Source: Pseudocercospora fijiensis CIRAD86
Taxonomy: Eukaryota > Ascomycota > Dothideomycetes > Mycosphaerellales > Mycosphaerellaceae
DNA: 64,000 bases
Assembly (NCBI RefSeq): GCF_000340215.1
Contig: NW_006921540.1
Location: forward strand, 924,377-988,376
Reading direction: 5' to 3'
Under the pieces are notes generated by a model that did not search any database, was not told the origin of the DNA, and saw only the letters and a program-made list of their open reading frames with translations. The position numbers and the translations under genes were made by a program. The stretch's first letter is position 1. The number at the start of each line of letters is the position of its first letter. Positions 45,269-55,957 of this stretch are shown piece after piece.

Positions 45269-46229
45269 AAGGACGATTGCTAATCCACGGTGGATTCACA
45301 TCCCTAGGCGCAGGATGCAACTCCTCGTCTACGAGTGATGAATACTGTACTAGCTCCTCCGTACTCCGAATATTGTGGGCCGTGGCCCGTGGCAGGCATG
45401 GATTCCCGGTGGCCGCTCAGTTGAGCGTGGTCGCCGGCGCTATCTCAAGACAACACGCGAGCGAAGCAGGGATTCAACTCGATTTTCGTCGACACGCGAC
45501 TAGCAGACGAGATGGAAATGGCGACGATTGTTCAGGCTTGAGACGTAGCACTGACATCCCAGCGTCGTGGTAACTTCCAAATCTGGTGATACGGAATCTG
45601 TGTACGAGCCATCTCACGAGTCACAGGCAGCCTGCGTTGCGAGTGGGAGAATATGTTCTGCAGCCAAGATCGGGCGACCACACGACGTTCCACAGCAGAG
45701 GCAACAAGCACGGACTATTGATGACAGCAGGCAGGGGAACTAGTGGTGCATCCTCCAATACTCGGAACGGCGGTCAGCCTGAATTTGGTCGCTGAAATGT
45801 CTAAATCTAAGTGCTATCTGGATTCTGCATCACCATTTGTGGCAATGTGAGTCCACCAAGGGGCCTGCCGACGACTTTTCCTACGCCACCATCCTTACCA
45901 CACCGCCTCGTCTGTGCGGAGCGTCCTCCTTGCGCACGGAGTCCGTAGCCGCCTGATGTCCTCGCATTCAAACCCCTAGGATCAGGGAATGTAACGAGCA
46001 GAAATTCTCGCCACACTCGCCTACATTCTCAGCACCTGTGGCGCCAAGCATATCTATTCTTCTACTCTCCGTCACGTATCATAGGATGCCTAGCACGAGA
46101 ACTGCAACGTCTCGACCACGTGGAGTTCGGTGGCATGCATCAGCCGCAGACAGGCTGGCCACCACAAGCATAGTGCCGTGGGGAGCGGGAGCGGTCGTTC
46201 TTCCGAGGCGCAGCAAAGCTGCCACACTC
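45269..46229. other. Intergenic upstream of laccase
   Basis: Just under 1 kb with only short ORFs lacking protein character. Presumably includes distal promoter sequence for the laccase. Confidence 0.55.
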
Positions 46230-46236
46230 TATAAAA
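46230..46236 (+). promoter_or_regulatory. TATA box of the laccase gene
   Basis: TATAAAA 81 bp upstream of the ATG at 46,317, a suitable distance for a fungal core promoter with a short leader. Confidence 0.6.
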
Positions 46237-46316
46237 CCATCTCTCGCTGATATTGGCCAAGGTAGATATCTCATTGGTTCAGTCATTCGTTGCAAAGAGG
46301 GCATAAGACTGCGGTG

Positions 46317-48159
46317 ATGAAGTCGTTAACTTTGTTCAGCTTGGCATACGCTGTAGCCACTATCAAACCAGCTCATTCCTTGGCCTTTCCGACTCCTGTA
46401 GTTGAGCTCGCGTGGGAAGATGGCGCTTTGGAACCTCGACAAGCCAGCAGCACCACACGCGTACCGGATGCTGCGTGCACGAATGGACCGAATACCAGAG
46501 CCTGCTGGAAGACCGGCTTCAGCATCGCAACAGATTTCGACGCGAAGCTCCCACCTGAAGGAAAGACTGTGACATATAATCTCGAAATAACCAATACCAC
46601 TATGGCACCAGACGGCTACGAGAGGCTGATCATGGCTATTAACGGCCAATATCGTGAGAAGCACCAATCATGACGTGAACCGCACAGGCTAACCGCAATC
46701 AGCTGGTCCAACACTCTATGCAGATTGGGGAGATACCATGGTTGTTAATGTCAAGAACTCACTTCAACATAATGGAACGAGCATTCACTGGCACGGGCTG
46801 CGACAACTCAACTCTTGCCAGCATGACGGCGTTAATGGTGTTACTGAATGCCCGATAGCACCTGGCTCGACAAAGCAATATGTAATTCGATGTACGCAGT
46901 TCGGAACGTCCTGGTACCACAGCCACTTCTCAGCGCAGTATGGCGATGGAGTCGTGGGTGCAATCGTGATTAATGGCCCGGCAAGCGGAAACTACGACCT
47001 CGACTCTGGCACCCTGGCAATCACAGATTGGTACCACGAAACGGCATTCACGCTCAATAAACAGGCCATGCATAGCACTAGAGGTCCTCCCACTCCTGTC
47101 GGTGGACTGATCAATGGAACTATGAAGTCTGAGCATGGCGGCGCTTACCACGTCACAAAATTTACAAAAGGCAAACGACACCGGCTGAGGCTGATCAACA
47201 CGGGTATCGACAACATCTTCCATGTCTCCATCGATAACCACAACTTCACAGTCATCACATCTGACTTCGTTCCTATCAAGCCCTATACCACGAATTCCGT
47301 CGCAATCGGAATTGGACAGCGCTACGACATCATTGTCAATGCTAATCAAGCAGTGGGGAACTACTGGCTACGGGCAGACGTCGGAACAGCCTGTGGAAGA
47401 AACGCGCAACCAAACAACATTCTCTCCATCATTCGCTACGAAGGTGCCTCTACCGACGATCCAACCTCCACCAACACGATTACAAAATCCACAGCCTGCT
47501 ACGATGAGTCCGTGACACCATATGTCTCCAACATCGTGCCAGCCGATGAATTCGACACAGCCATAAAATCCTTCATCGTGGACTTCAACGGAACCACGAC
47601 TGCAGACGGCGGATCTCTAGTCCAGTGGCTCGTCAACGGCAGCGATATCCGCGTGAATTGGCAACACCCTACCCTCCAAAACGTCCTCGACGGCAACTAC
47701 ACCTTCGAATCCAAAACCAACGTCTTCGAAATCGACCGTCCCGCCAACGCCTGGACATTCTGGGTCATACAAGCCGACCAAAGCGACGTAGTCCAACTCC
47801 CCCATCCCATCCACCTCCACGGCCACGACTTCTACATCCTCGGCTCAGGATCCGGTCTTTTTGATGGCGACAAATCCGGATTAAAATTCACAAACCCCTC
47901 ACGTCGCGACACGGCCACATTACCTGCGGGAGGCTATCTCGTCGTAGGTTTCCCTGCTGATAATCCGGGACTGTGGTTGATGCATTGTCATATTCCTTGG
48001 CATGTGGGACAAGGGCTTTCGATGCAGTTTTTGGAACGTAAGGATGAGATTCTGGGGGCGCTGGGGAATCTGGGGGATTTTGAGAAGACTTGTGGGGATT
48101 GGAGGGGTTGGTGGGGGAGTGAGGAGTGTGTTTATGAGATGGATGATTCGGGGCTTTAG
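46317..48159 (+). CDS. Laccase (multicopper oxidase), secreted
   Basis: Exons 46,317-46,653 and 46,703-48,159 with a 49-bp intron (gtgaga...atcag) give 597 aa. Splicing restores INGQYPGPTLYADWGD. Laccases oxidise phenols and reduce O2 to water. A signal peptide (MKSLTLFSLAYAVATIKPAHS) is followed by the four copper motifs: HWHG (about 141-144), WYHSH (about 183-187), HPIHLHGH (about 480-487) and HCHIPWH (about 540-546). The residue ten after the copper Cys, the axial position, is Leu. The protein ends exactly in DSGL, the C-terminal plug found in ascomycete laccases, without a further processed tail. Start at 46,317 rather than 46,290 because the signal peptide begins there. Substrate and role (pigment, lignin, detoxification) cannot be told. 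Confidence 0.93.
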
Positions 48160-49333
48160 GATGAGATGTATTATATATATCATTTATTTCATCATGACTT
48201 CATTCATCTGCTCGCACGTTTTGTACAGAGCCCCGGCCTTCGCCTTGTACCGTCGACCTCGCCAACTCAAACTTCCTGCTTGAGGAGATATGGTCGCCCG
48301 TTTTTACTTCTTTATATCTCATCAACTATGCCAAGCAGTTCCGTACAGGGCCCCGACCTTCGCCCTGTACCGTCGCGCCTCACCAGCTCTAACTTCTTTC
48401 TTGTAAGAGATGTGGCCGTCCGCTGCTTCTTTAAAAGTCCTCTCTCTTCCCTTCCTTTCATGATTACCATTATCCTTCCGCCACCAGTTATTCATTTCTC
48501 ATTCCACCGCCAGTTATTCATTTGTCATTCCTTCTCCCCACATTCGTTTCTGGGCCTTGATTCACCCACTCATTAATCAATCCATAAAAACCTCCCTTCA
48601 TGCCTTTCGACCATTGCTCGATGAGGGGACTGTACTGAACAGTAGCTGTCCCCAAGCAAGAGCGTTCGGTCAGGTGAAGACGGGAGTCTGTCATCTCTCA
48701 CCTGCCTCATGAATAATTCATCCTTGAGGCGTTGCTTCGTCTCTCCTTCGAGTAGAGAGATCGTGCTTGACTGCAATTGCGACTGTGCTGCGTAGTATCT
48801 GTTCGCAAGCAGAAGCGTTTCGCAAGGGAATGTGATGTGTTTTTGTCACATCACTTGCGAGCGCTAGGTTCGTTTCATTGATGTTAAGCGTGTAGCCAAC
48901 GATAGTTGTGACTGTAGTAGCGTGCTCCTTGTTGTTTAGCGGAGTTGTTCAAACGCATACACGCGTAAGTGTTCATAATCCCTCTGTTCGGAGGAGCTTT
49001 ACTTCGTTGCAATTACGACTGTGCTGCAAAGCAACTGTTCGCATGCAGAAGTGTTTTGTAGGGCGGCACCGGTTTTGTTCCTTTACCTGCCCTGGCGACC
49101 TACGCATCTCTTTGATTGAAGTGCGTCTAGCTGACTGCGATTGAGAAGGCAGTCGCTTGCTCTCTGCTGTCTAGCAGAAGCGTTCAGTCAGGTGGATAAG
49201 TAGTGTGTCAACTTGTGTCGCCAAGTGCAGCGAGCCGCTCTCTTGGTGCGGGTTTCGTTGCTGACTGCAGAAATGAATTCGGTTCCTCAGTTGTTTCTCT
49301 GAGGTGGAAGCGAGTACCAGGTGAAAGAATGCT
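48160..49333. other. Repeat-bearing intergenic region
   Basis: No gene. Two 120-bp direct repeats (48,223-48,342 and 48,343-48,462) and, further on, four degenerate copies of a block around gcgactgtgctgc...ttcgcaagcagaagcg (about 48,640, 48,774, 49,012, 49,135). CT-rich sequence at about 48,430-48,540. Confidence 0.65.
48223..48462. repeat. Two 120-bp repeats with a hairpin
   Basis: Unit begins gtacag(a/g)gccccg(g/a)ccttcgcc(t/c)tgtac. In the second unit GTACAGGG (48,343-48,350) pairs perfectly with CCCTGTAC (48,363-48,370); the first unit has mismatches. The pair lies just after the laccase stop codon. Confidence 0.7.
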
Positions 49334-50617
49334 TCACCAGCGGATCTCACGTTGACGTGCCGCTTCTACACGATAAGGGCGGTTGTACTTGTCGTTCATG
49401 TCTTGGGTGAACTGCTGCGCACTATCGAGCGCTGCAACCGCCCACTTGACACAATTTCCGGTCTTGTCCATGACCGTCGTGTAGTGGTAGATGAAGCCAG
49501 ATCGCTTAGTCGAGTGAGACTCATCATACATCTGCTTCCAGGCCTCTGCGGCCTCCCGAATGACTTGTGGAAATTTGCTCCACTCTGTCGGCTTGGCACA
49601 CAAGCAGTCTTCGAACGTTCGCTCGATGTGCTTTGGTGGTCGTGTGCCATCTTGCCAGCCTGCCTTGATTTTTTCAAGACCCTGCTGGGCTTCCATTTGC
49701 AGTTGATCACGGAGTTTGCGGATCTTGACTGCAGCGCCTTCGTCTTGCATGACGATGGCGAGGCGATGAACCCGGGTGAGCAGTTCGTCTACTGCCCAGG
49801 ATGTGAGATATCCCAGGTGAGCGGCGGCGTTCCGGACGTCGTATGTCTCAATGATCGCCGAGCTAACAACTTCGATATCTGCATCGAAGCTGTCGCCAAA
49901 TTTTGTGTTGGTCCCGAATGGTATGCTTTCCGGGAGAGCTTGAAGATCACCTCGAGCGAAGCTGACGAAGGCAGGTGCGTCCCAGTTTCGTGGAGCTTCC
50001 TCTGGTGCGAGTTTGCTGAAGCTTCGGAAAATGACTTCTTGAGCGTGGTCGACAGCTTTTGTCAGGAAGTGCTTCAGCCTCGTGCTCGGAATCCTGACAA
50101 AGACAGCATTTGTCTTGTCGAAGTCGTCAGCCAGTCTTGTACGCTTAGCAAGCTCGCTTTCTTCAAAAAAGGTATCTGCAGGAGTGACCTGCTTGTGCTG
50201 TTGAATCATAGGGGCAACCGGTGTGGAGTTGTCCCAGTTGCTGTTCACTTCTTGAGGAGCAGATTCCGCTCCTGTTGTCCAGTCATCTGTGGACGGCTCA
50301 AAAGTCCATTCGTTGCCACAGATGCTGGTGGTGTCTGAGAAGCTACTGGCATATGTGGATGCACTGGACTCAGAGGATATGTCGTCGCTGCAGCTGCTGC
50401 TTGTGCAGGAGGCGGAATCTGAGGTCTCGATGTCGGTGGGATTCTCATCACCGACAAAGTCCTCGTTGGTCTCGATGGGAGACTGCTGCGTGGCAGTCGT
50501 GATATCGACTTCGATGCCATGGCATTCCAGCAGTGCTCGAAGTTGGTTGTTCTCGGCCTGCAGCTGGGCGTTTTGTCGCTCCAAGCTGCTGATCATCTCC
50601 ACGGCCGAGTTCTCCAT
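49334..50617 (-). CDS. Hypothetical 427-aa protein with N-terminal coiled coil
   Basis: A single open frame. Residues 1-35 (MENSAVEMISSLERQNAQLQ and on) form a Leu-heptad coiled coil. Residues about 40-160 are acidic, Ser/Thr-rich and probably disordered. From about 170 to the end the sequence is mainly helical and mixed-charge with several Trp, and looks folded, but no domain is recognised. No signal peptide or membrane span. The upstream side contains TATA-like atataaac near 50,645 and a three-unit minisatellite at 50,754-51,070. A long antisense ORF (49,352-50,338) is a shadow of this gene. Likely lineage-restricted. Function unknown. Confidence 0.8.
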   Translation of the reverse strand: MENSAVEMISSLERQNAQLQAENNQLRALLECHGIEVDITTATQQSPIETNEDFVGDENPTDIETSDSASCTSSSCSDDISSESSASTYASSFSDTTSICGNEWTFEPSTDDWTTGAESAPQEVNSNWDNSTPVAPMIQQHKQVTPADTFFEESELAKRTRLADDFDKTNAVFVRIPSTRLKHFLTKAVDHAQEVIFRSFSKLAPEEAPRNWDAPAFVSFARGDLQALPESIPFGTNTKFGDSFDADIEVVSSAIIETYDVRNAAAHLGYLTSWAVDELLTRVHRLAIVMQDEGAAVKIRKLRDQLQMEAQQGLEKIKAGWQDGTRPPKHIERTFEDCLCAKPTEWSKFPQVIREAAEAWKQMYDESHSTKRSGFIYHYTTVMDKTGNCVKWAVAALDSAQQFTQDMNDKYNRPYRVEAARQREIRW

Positions 50618-51803
50618 TATGATTCGGAGTGGTGATGTGGAGGTTTATATGTGGAGGTTTGTATGTAGTTGTGTATATATGGAGTGAGCCTCGTCAGCGT
50701 TTTGCTGGTGTAGTGAATCAGAGCAAAAAAGTCCCGAGTGAATTTGGGATCTTTCACAAGCTGAGGCAATTTGACCTCGTGAATTTGCTGCTACTTCGGA
50801 GGCGCTGCAAAGCGGCTTTCCTTCGCAGTCTTTAGTTGTTCTTTGTAGTTTATTGGATTTTTCACAAGCAGAGGCAATTTGGCCTCGTGAATTTGCTGCT
50901 ACTTCGGAGGCGCTGCACAGCGGCTTTCCTTCACAGTCTTTGGTTGTTCTTTGTTCTTTATTGGATTTTCAGACGCAGAGAAACCTGGACACCTTGAATT
51001 TTTGTTTTGCTGCGATTTTGGAGGCGCTGCAAAGCGGCTTTCCTTCGCAATTGTTGGGGTTTGTTTGGTGGTGTCAGTGGTGTTCTCTTTGTGCTGAGAG
51101 TTGTTGTGGTATGCTTGTGGTATGCTTGTGGTATGCTTGTTGCTCTGTTCTCGCGGTGGAAGCAGCTGAGACTGAAGTCTTGAGTGAACGCGAGGCTGCA
51201 GAGAAGAGAAAGGGGGAGCAGAATTTTACGCGCGAAAATCCTCCCGAGTCAACAGCGGTGGGCAGAGGATGCGGCAGTTCCAATTGATATTGTATTAGTA
51301 GTTATCTCGTTGGTACCATCGTTCTCTCTCCCAGCATTCGACAGCCAAGGCGTCCAGTAGCCGGCCATGTTGCTTACCAAGGCCGGCGAGCGAATGAAAC
51401 GATGGCTTCTTTTGGTGCATTGCGATTCGCCGAGAAATCCGAACCATTGAATGCCAATACGATGTGCCGGATCACAATGAAGGAGGATGTGAGACCAGAG
51501 TTCGCGAGACGATGTGTTTACAGCATCCTCTTCACACTCGAGCCAGGTTGTAGATGTCATCACGACGAGCGCAGCTCATCCCGTCCGCGCTCCCGCTAGC
51601 GTGCTTGGCAAAATTTGGAGAATATCGTTCGCGCGTCTGCTGAATCCTTTCTTCCTTCTTCAGCGATTTGTGAGTGCACCCTAACCACCCCTATACTGCC
51701 CGCGCACGCCAGCTAACGATCTTCCAGTACTTCATAGAATCATTTCTATAGTAAACATCCACAACTGTTCTTCTCAAAGAAGCTACAGACTCCAACCTGG
51801 CTG
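50618..51803. other. Repeat-bearing intergenic region
   Basis: Contains the 105-bp minisatellite (50,754-51,070) and three tandem copies of ttgtggtatgc at about 51,106-51,141. The rest has no gene-like frame. Confidence 0.65.
50754..51070. repeat. Minisatellite, three units of about 105 bp
   Basis: Units at about 50,754, 50,860 and 50,967, each with ggaggcgctgca(a/c)agcggctttccttc. The first two are about 90% alike, the third is more diverged. They lie upstream of the coiled-coil gene at 50,617. Confidence 0.88.
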
Positions 51804-52543
51804 ATGAGTCGAACCGCGGTGCCCAAGAGTGAAGCCGATATAGTGGCAGCGCGAGCTGTTGCTGGCGATGATCTCGCCCTGCTCGAGCGTCTGGCTTCGG
51901 CCGGCTCTTTCAGGTGGGCGCTGTTGGTCGTCTGACAGGTCTTTTCTTTTCATCAAGACCTTGGTCGTTGACTGGGACTTGGAGAAGAGGGTGCACACGT
52001 ATCTGTCACCGAACACCATGCGTCCGACGACTTGAAACGATGTTACAAATATCACTGCGCTCACGTCGCCGCCGCCGCACAGGATGCGAAGAGACGGGAG
52101 ACTGGGGCAAAGCGCGACGACTGGGAGATACTTTTGCTTTGCGGTGCGTCGACTCCGGACGCGAATGGTGTCAATATGTGTGCAGATGTTCAAAGGGAAG
52201 CTGTGAACATGGGCAAACACGACAATAAGGATACCGTGGGCTCTGTCTCTTTTGTCGGATGGTGAGGTTGAATGTGCATAGCAGCTCTTCCGCCCTTTTT
52301 GCGAACACATTTGGAATTGCCATGAAGCTCACGACTTTGGAGGCCATTAACATTGCAGACTCACATTCCAGTCGCACTACCCCTCTCGAAGACGCGGTAT
52401 GCCGAAGATCACACGCAAACACGATATCGCACAAGACCCACACCTCCAACGCAGACCCCAGCTTCAAAAAAATCGCCTATCGCTCCAGCCTACTCTCCGT
52501 AACAGAGCAAGCACAAAAGGCGGCGCAGAAATTCTTGCAGTAA
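51804..52543 (+). CDS. Possible multi-exon hypothetical gene (exon borders unresolved)
   Basis: Three stretches look coding. 51,804-51,914 begins MSRTAVPKSEADIVAARAVA and ends ASAGSFR at a gtgggc donor. About 51,995-52,259 in the same frame contains HHASDDLKRCYKYHCAHVAAA and GAKRDDWEILLLCG. About 52,280-52,543 ends LLSVTEQAQKAAQKFLQ. I could not find splice sites that join all three in frame, so coordinates and exon number are provisional; errors in the sequence or a decaying gene are possible. No domain recognised. The antisense ORF at 51,783-52,310 looks less protein-like. Confidence 0.35.
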
Positions 52544-52937
52544 TTGAGCGCAATGCCGGAAAATAGGCAGATCATGGCGGCACACAAGGGGAGTTTGACA
52601 TTCTTCTTCTTCTTGTTGAATGTGCATTAGCATGTCTGATGGCCACGAGGTATAGAGTGTGAAAGGTTGCACAGCTGTTGGCAGATGATCTGACCATGGG
52701 AGCACAAGTTCACAAGCCTCATCAGATCTAGAGGTTGGTGACTTCTCACAGGGACGTTGAATGAGGGCATTGAAATACCACTACAAGGCACGAATTGCCA
52801 CGCTTAGGCGAAGGTGGCGGCTACATTGATACATTTTCAACATCTACATTACGTCGGCTATTCGAAGTGGCGCAAGCGAATGGGCGCTGCGATCACCCAT
52901 CTGAATTCTCAAAGCTGCCCACCGTGTCGCTACCAAG

Positions 52938-53612
52938 ATGTCAGCAGGCGCATACAAGGCATTGAAGCCGACCAAGCGTAGCAGAAGTCGCTCATCCACA
53001 TCATCGAGCTCCGAGAGCTCCATCGACAGTCACGCTTCTGCATTTCAGAAGTTCCACTCACGCATGGACAACTCCTTCGGCCGACATCAATATCAGGAGT
53101 CTCGAATACTGCAAAGCAGCTACCCAAGCTCCGACTCAGCATCAACTTCTTCTCCAAGCATAAACAGCGAAGCATTTGCCGCCAGACTAGGACTGTTCAC
53201 AATCTCCCGTCCAGGCGCCGCAAGCCCCCGGGATCTAGTCGTCAGAGTCATGGACTGGGCCGAAGATGTTGAGCAATATGCGCCGGAATTAGAGCGGGCC
53301 ATGGAAAAGACCCCGCTCCTCCCACAAGTGCTCAGAGAACATGGTGCAAGATATGGTACGTTGGAGAAGGAAAGAGTGCGGCGGTATCGTGGGTCGGATA
53401 ACGTGGCTTCGTGTTGGGATGCGATTGGGAGTCGAAAGATTAATGTCTCCGTGCAAGAGAGCGAGGTCTTCGAACGAGATGGGCGGCGCGGTGGAAGAGT
53501 CAGCACGGAATCGACCTGGTGGCAATGCTCTTTGGTTGCGCTTTTGGTTCTTTTAGTTCTTGCAATGGGGTTTTGGTTGTTCCTAGCAGAGGAGATCGGC
53601 GTGGAGGACTGA
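52938..53612 (+). CDS. Hypothetical tail-anchored membrane protein
   Basis: 224 aa in one exon. Residues 1-75 are Ser/Arg-rich and disordered. Residues about 80-165 look folded, with a helical block around DLVVRVMDWAEDVEQYAPEL. A single hydrophobic span, about 195-216, is close to the C-terminus and followed by an acidic AEEIGVED. With no signal peptide, this is the layout of a tail-anchored protein inserted post-translationally into ER, mitochondrial outer or peroxisomal membrane. No family recognised. Confidence 0.75.
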   Translation: MSAGAYKALKPTKRSRSRSSTSSSSESSIDSHASAFQKFHSRMDNSFGRHQYQESRILQSSYPSSDSASTSSPSINSEAFAARLGLFTISRPGAASPRDLVVRVMDWAEDVEQYAPELERAMEKTPLLPQVLREHGARYGTLEKERVRRYRGSDNVASCWDAIGSRKINVSVQESEVFERDGRRGGRVSTESTWWQCSLVALLVLLVLAMGFWLFLAEEIGVED

Positions 53613-54156
53613 GAGGCACACGTCTTGTGCAAAGACAGGTCGATACCGAGTCACGGAGCGACTCTCTCCGGTCTGAGAAGCTGCCCGTAAGCCTGGCGAA
53701 CGGTTTAATGATGCGTGATGAACAGGTGCTTGAAGGGCGTTGAAAGGAGTATACAAGCGTTAGATACCACATACGGGAGGAACTGTACTCACTTTGGATC
53801 TAATGTTCGAACTTGCCATGGGTCATTGTCTTGGATAGCGCCTTTCATCCATGAGCAAAAGCACTAGCAAATTCAGTGCTTCTTGCTTTTAGATCTGGTT
53901 TTCGCTGCTCCCTTGAGCCGCGGAAAAGGCTATCGAGATTTGCCTGTTCTTATGGGGATCCGATCTGGATCTTGGAAAGCCGCTGTCCGTTCAAGTAACC
54001 ATAGCAAACTTCGCCGTGAATATTGAATGGACGATTGACCTTTCAGGTAACTGTGAGCCCATTGACAGTCTGCATCGGCGGTCTGTGTCAATCGAAGAAG
54101 GCTGTCGTGTTTCGCAGACGAATTCAAGAGAGATCCGGCCATGAAGGAAGGAGACT
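53613..54156. other. Intergenic between convergent genes
   Basis: 3' flanks of the tail-anchored protein gene and SEN54. No gene seen. Confidence 0.65.
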
Positions 54157-55491
54157 TCATCCACGACCTCGCCCACGACCTCCTCTACCACCGCCTCGTC
54201 CTCCTCTGCCTCCCCGCTTTGCACCACCACCTCTTGCCTTGCGCTCGTATATCTTTTCACATCCAAATGCAGCATCTGCAATCCGGAGATAGCTCGTCAT
54301 GCCCTGATCTACGACTGCCAGGATAACATTCTTGTGCCCATTCTTCAGCTTAGCATAGAAGTAAGCGTCATCCCTTGGTGGGGAGTAGGGTACAGTGTCA
54401 ATCAGAGAGCTCAGTTGTTCAAGCGTCGGGACTGCTGTCTCCCTAGCATTGACGACAGCAATGCGAAAGTCCGGATGTCCTGGCGCCGTCTTCTTGAAAT
54501 TTGACGAACCGGGCTTCCAGACGTGGTAGGTGACGCGGAAATTCGGATCTGGGTTGGGCAGCTCGGGCTCTGCAGGTGCTCTTCTACTGCGCGGATCGTA
54601 GAAACTGATGAGCGCCAGCCGTTGATAGATGTGAATATAGTCCCGATAGAGACCTGGTGCGATCATTGGGCCAGTCCGATGACATTTCTGATCCTGCCCT
54701 GGGTCGCCGCCAAAGAACATTTTCAATATTGAGGTAGCAGTGAGAAATCCAGCTTGCCACGTACGTGTAGTGGCCGCGGTCTTCGGATAGTGCTCGTCGG
54801 TCAATGGAAGGCCGGCGCTGTCCCAGCTTGGTGCGCGCATTACGATGTACCCTAGTCTCTTCAAGTTCGCATAGACAGAATACCGCTCGAGAGTAAGTGC
54901 GCCGTTGTGGGATGCTTCGTCACCAAGGAACATAGCATATGCGCCTTGAAGACTCATCGGTAGTCCTAGCTCCTGGTCGCCTTCTGCGCTAGGCCACCTT
55001 ACGTCCATAGTCCCTCGCTCGATCAGATAGATTATCTCCTCAGGTAAGAACCATAACCTCTGCCCTCGGCCTTCGTCATTGCCTAGCGGGTCGTCCGCAG
55101 CTGAGAGTACTTGACCCATCTTGGAGAAAAGCACACCTTTGGGGTTCTGAGAATAGGCCATGTTACTTTCCGGGTGATAGACGGCATATGTGTATCCGTT
55201 AGGATGATGAATTCTCGGGTATGAAAGTGCATTATGCATTGCCTGCCGGGATGCCGCCAGAGTATTTGATTGAAGAGCCGTGGCATGCGGTTCAAAGTCC
55301 TTTTCACCACGCTTGGGTATTGTTGCGTCTTCTCGACTATTCTAACGTGAGCATGTATCTTGGAGGCACGACGGACTTCGTACTCACGAGATGGAGCTCA
55401 AAAATCGGAAATCTTGTGTTTCATCAGAGAGGTCGACATCCTCGCCGCCGGTCCCTCCCCGTGGAACCACGTCTTCGTCTGCATCGGCCAT
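54157..55491 (-). CDS. SEN54: tRNA-splicing endonuclease subunit Sen54
   Basis: Exons 55,388-55,491 and 54,157-55,336 with a 51-bp intron (gtgagt...aatag) give 427 aa. Sen54 is a structural subunit of the heterotetrameric endonuclease that excises introns from pre-tRNA. Splicing gives SSISREDATIPKRGEKDFEPH, the conserved N-terminal motif (IPKRGEKDFEP). The Sen54 N-terminal domain follows with LWFLPEE (about 128-134), a RWP motif, GLPMSLQGAYAMFLG and LTLERYSVYANLKRLGYIV (about 182-200). The C-terminus ends in a run of about 25 residues of Gly and Arg (RGG repeats), not usual for the family; such tails bind RNA. The start at 55,491 gives MADADEDVV, a sensible acidic N-terminus; an upstream in-frame ATG at 55,662 adds nothing conserved. 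Shares its promoter region with the kinase gene. Confidence 0.92.
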
Positions 55492-55957
55492 TCTGAGGTG
55501 CTTTTCCCGATACGGAAGAGTCGTCGTGTGTCCAAGTCGCAAAGCCTGTTTGATATGTTCACGATTTAAGGTTGACGCTAAGTTTCGTGCTTGCCTCAGG
55601 CTCGCCACGCGACTTCGCCCTTCGGATGACCAGATGACTGTGCTGAATCGAACACCTTTCATTCAATGCTTGTACATTATTTTGTCGCCCATTCGAAGTT
55701 TACAGAAGCCTCGCGAAACATCAATTGCGCCCTGTGCATTGACTCTCGACATTCAAGTCTTTTCTCGACATGATCATTCGGCTTCAACAACTTCAATGCG
55801 GCAGCTAGATGCAGACTTCTTCTTCTCGAATCTCAGTACAGACCAGAGATCTTGGAGACCGCCCCCAACCCAGATAGATTGCCGAACAAGACACTCCGAT
55901 CACGCCTGCCCGACCCAATAGAGTGCTCTTGCAGCCGGACATCGAAGATGCAGCAAC
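55492..55957. promoter_or_regulatory. Divergent promoter region of SEN54 and kinase
   Basis: 466 bp between the two start codons. No TATA box or known site recognised. Confidence 0.45.

Noticed and set aside
49352..50338. 328-codon plus-strand ORF
   Set aside because: Antisense to the coiled-coil gene, which has a better start, composition and low-complexity pattern; this frame is a shadow.
51914..52228. Alternative frame for the 51.8-52.5 kb gene
   Set aside because: Arg/Cys-rich random-looking translation; the frame with DLKRCYKYHCAHVAAA is more protein-like.
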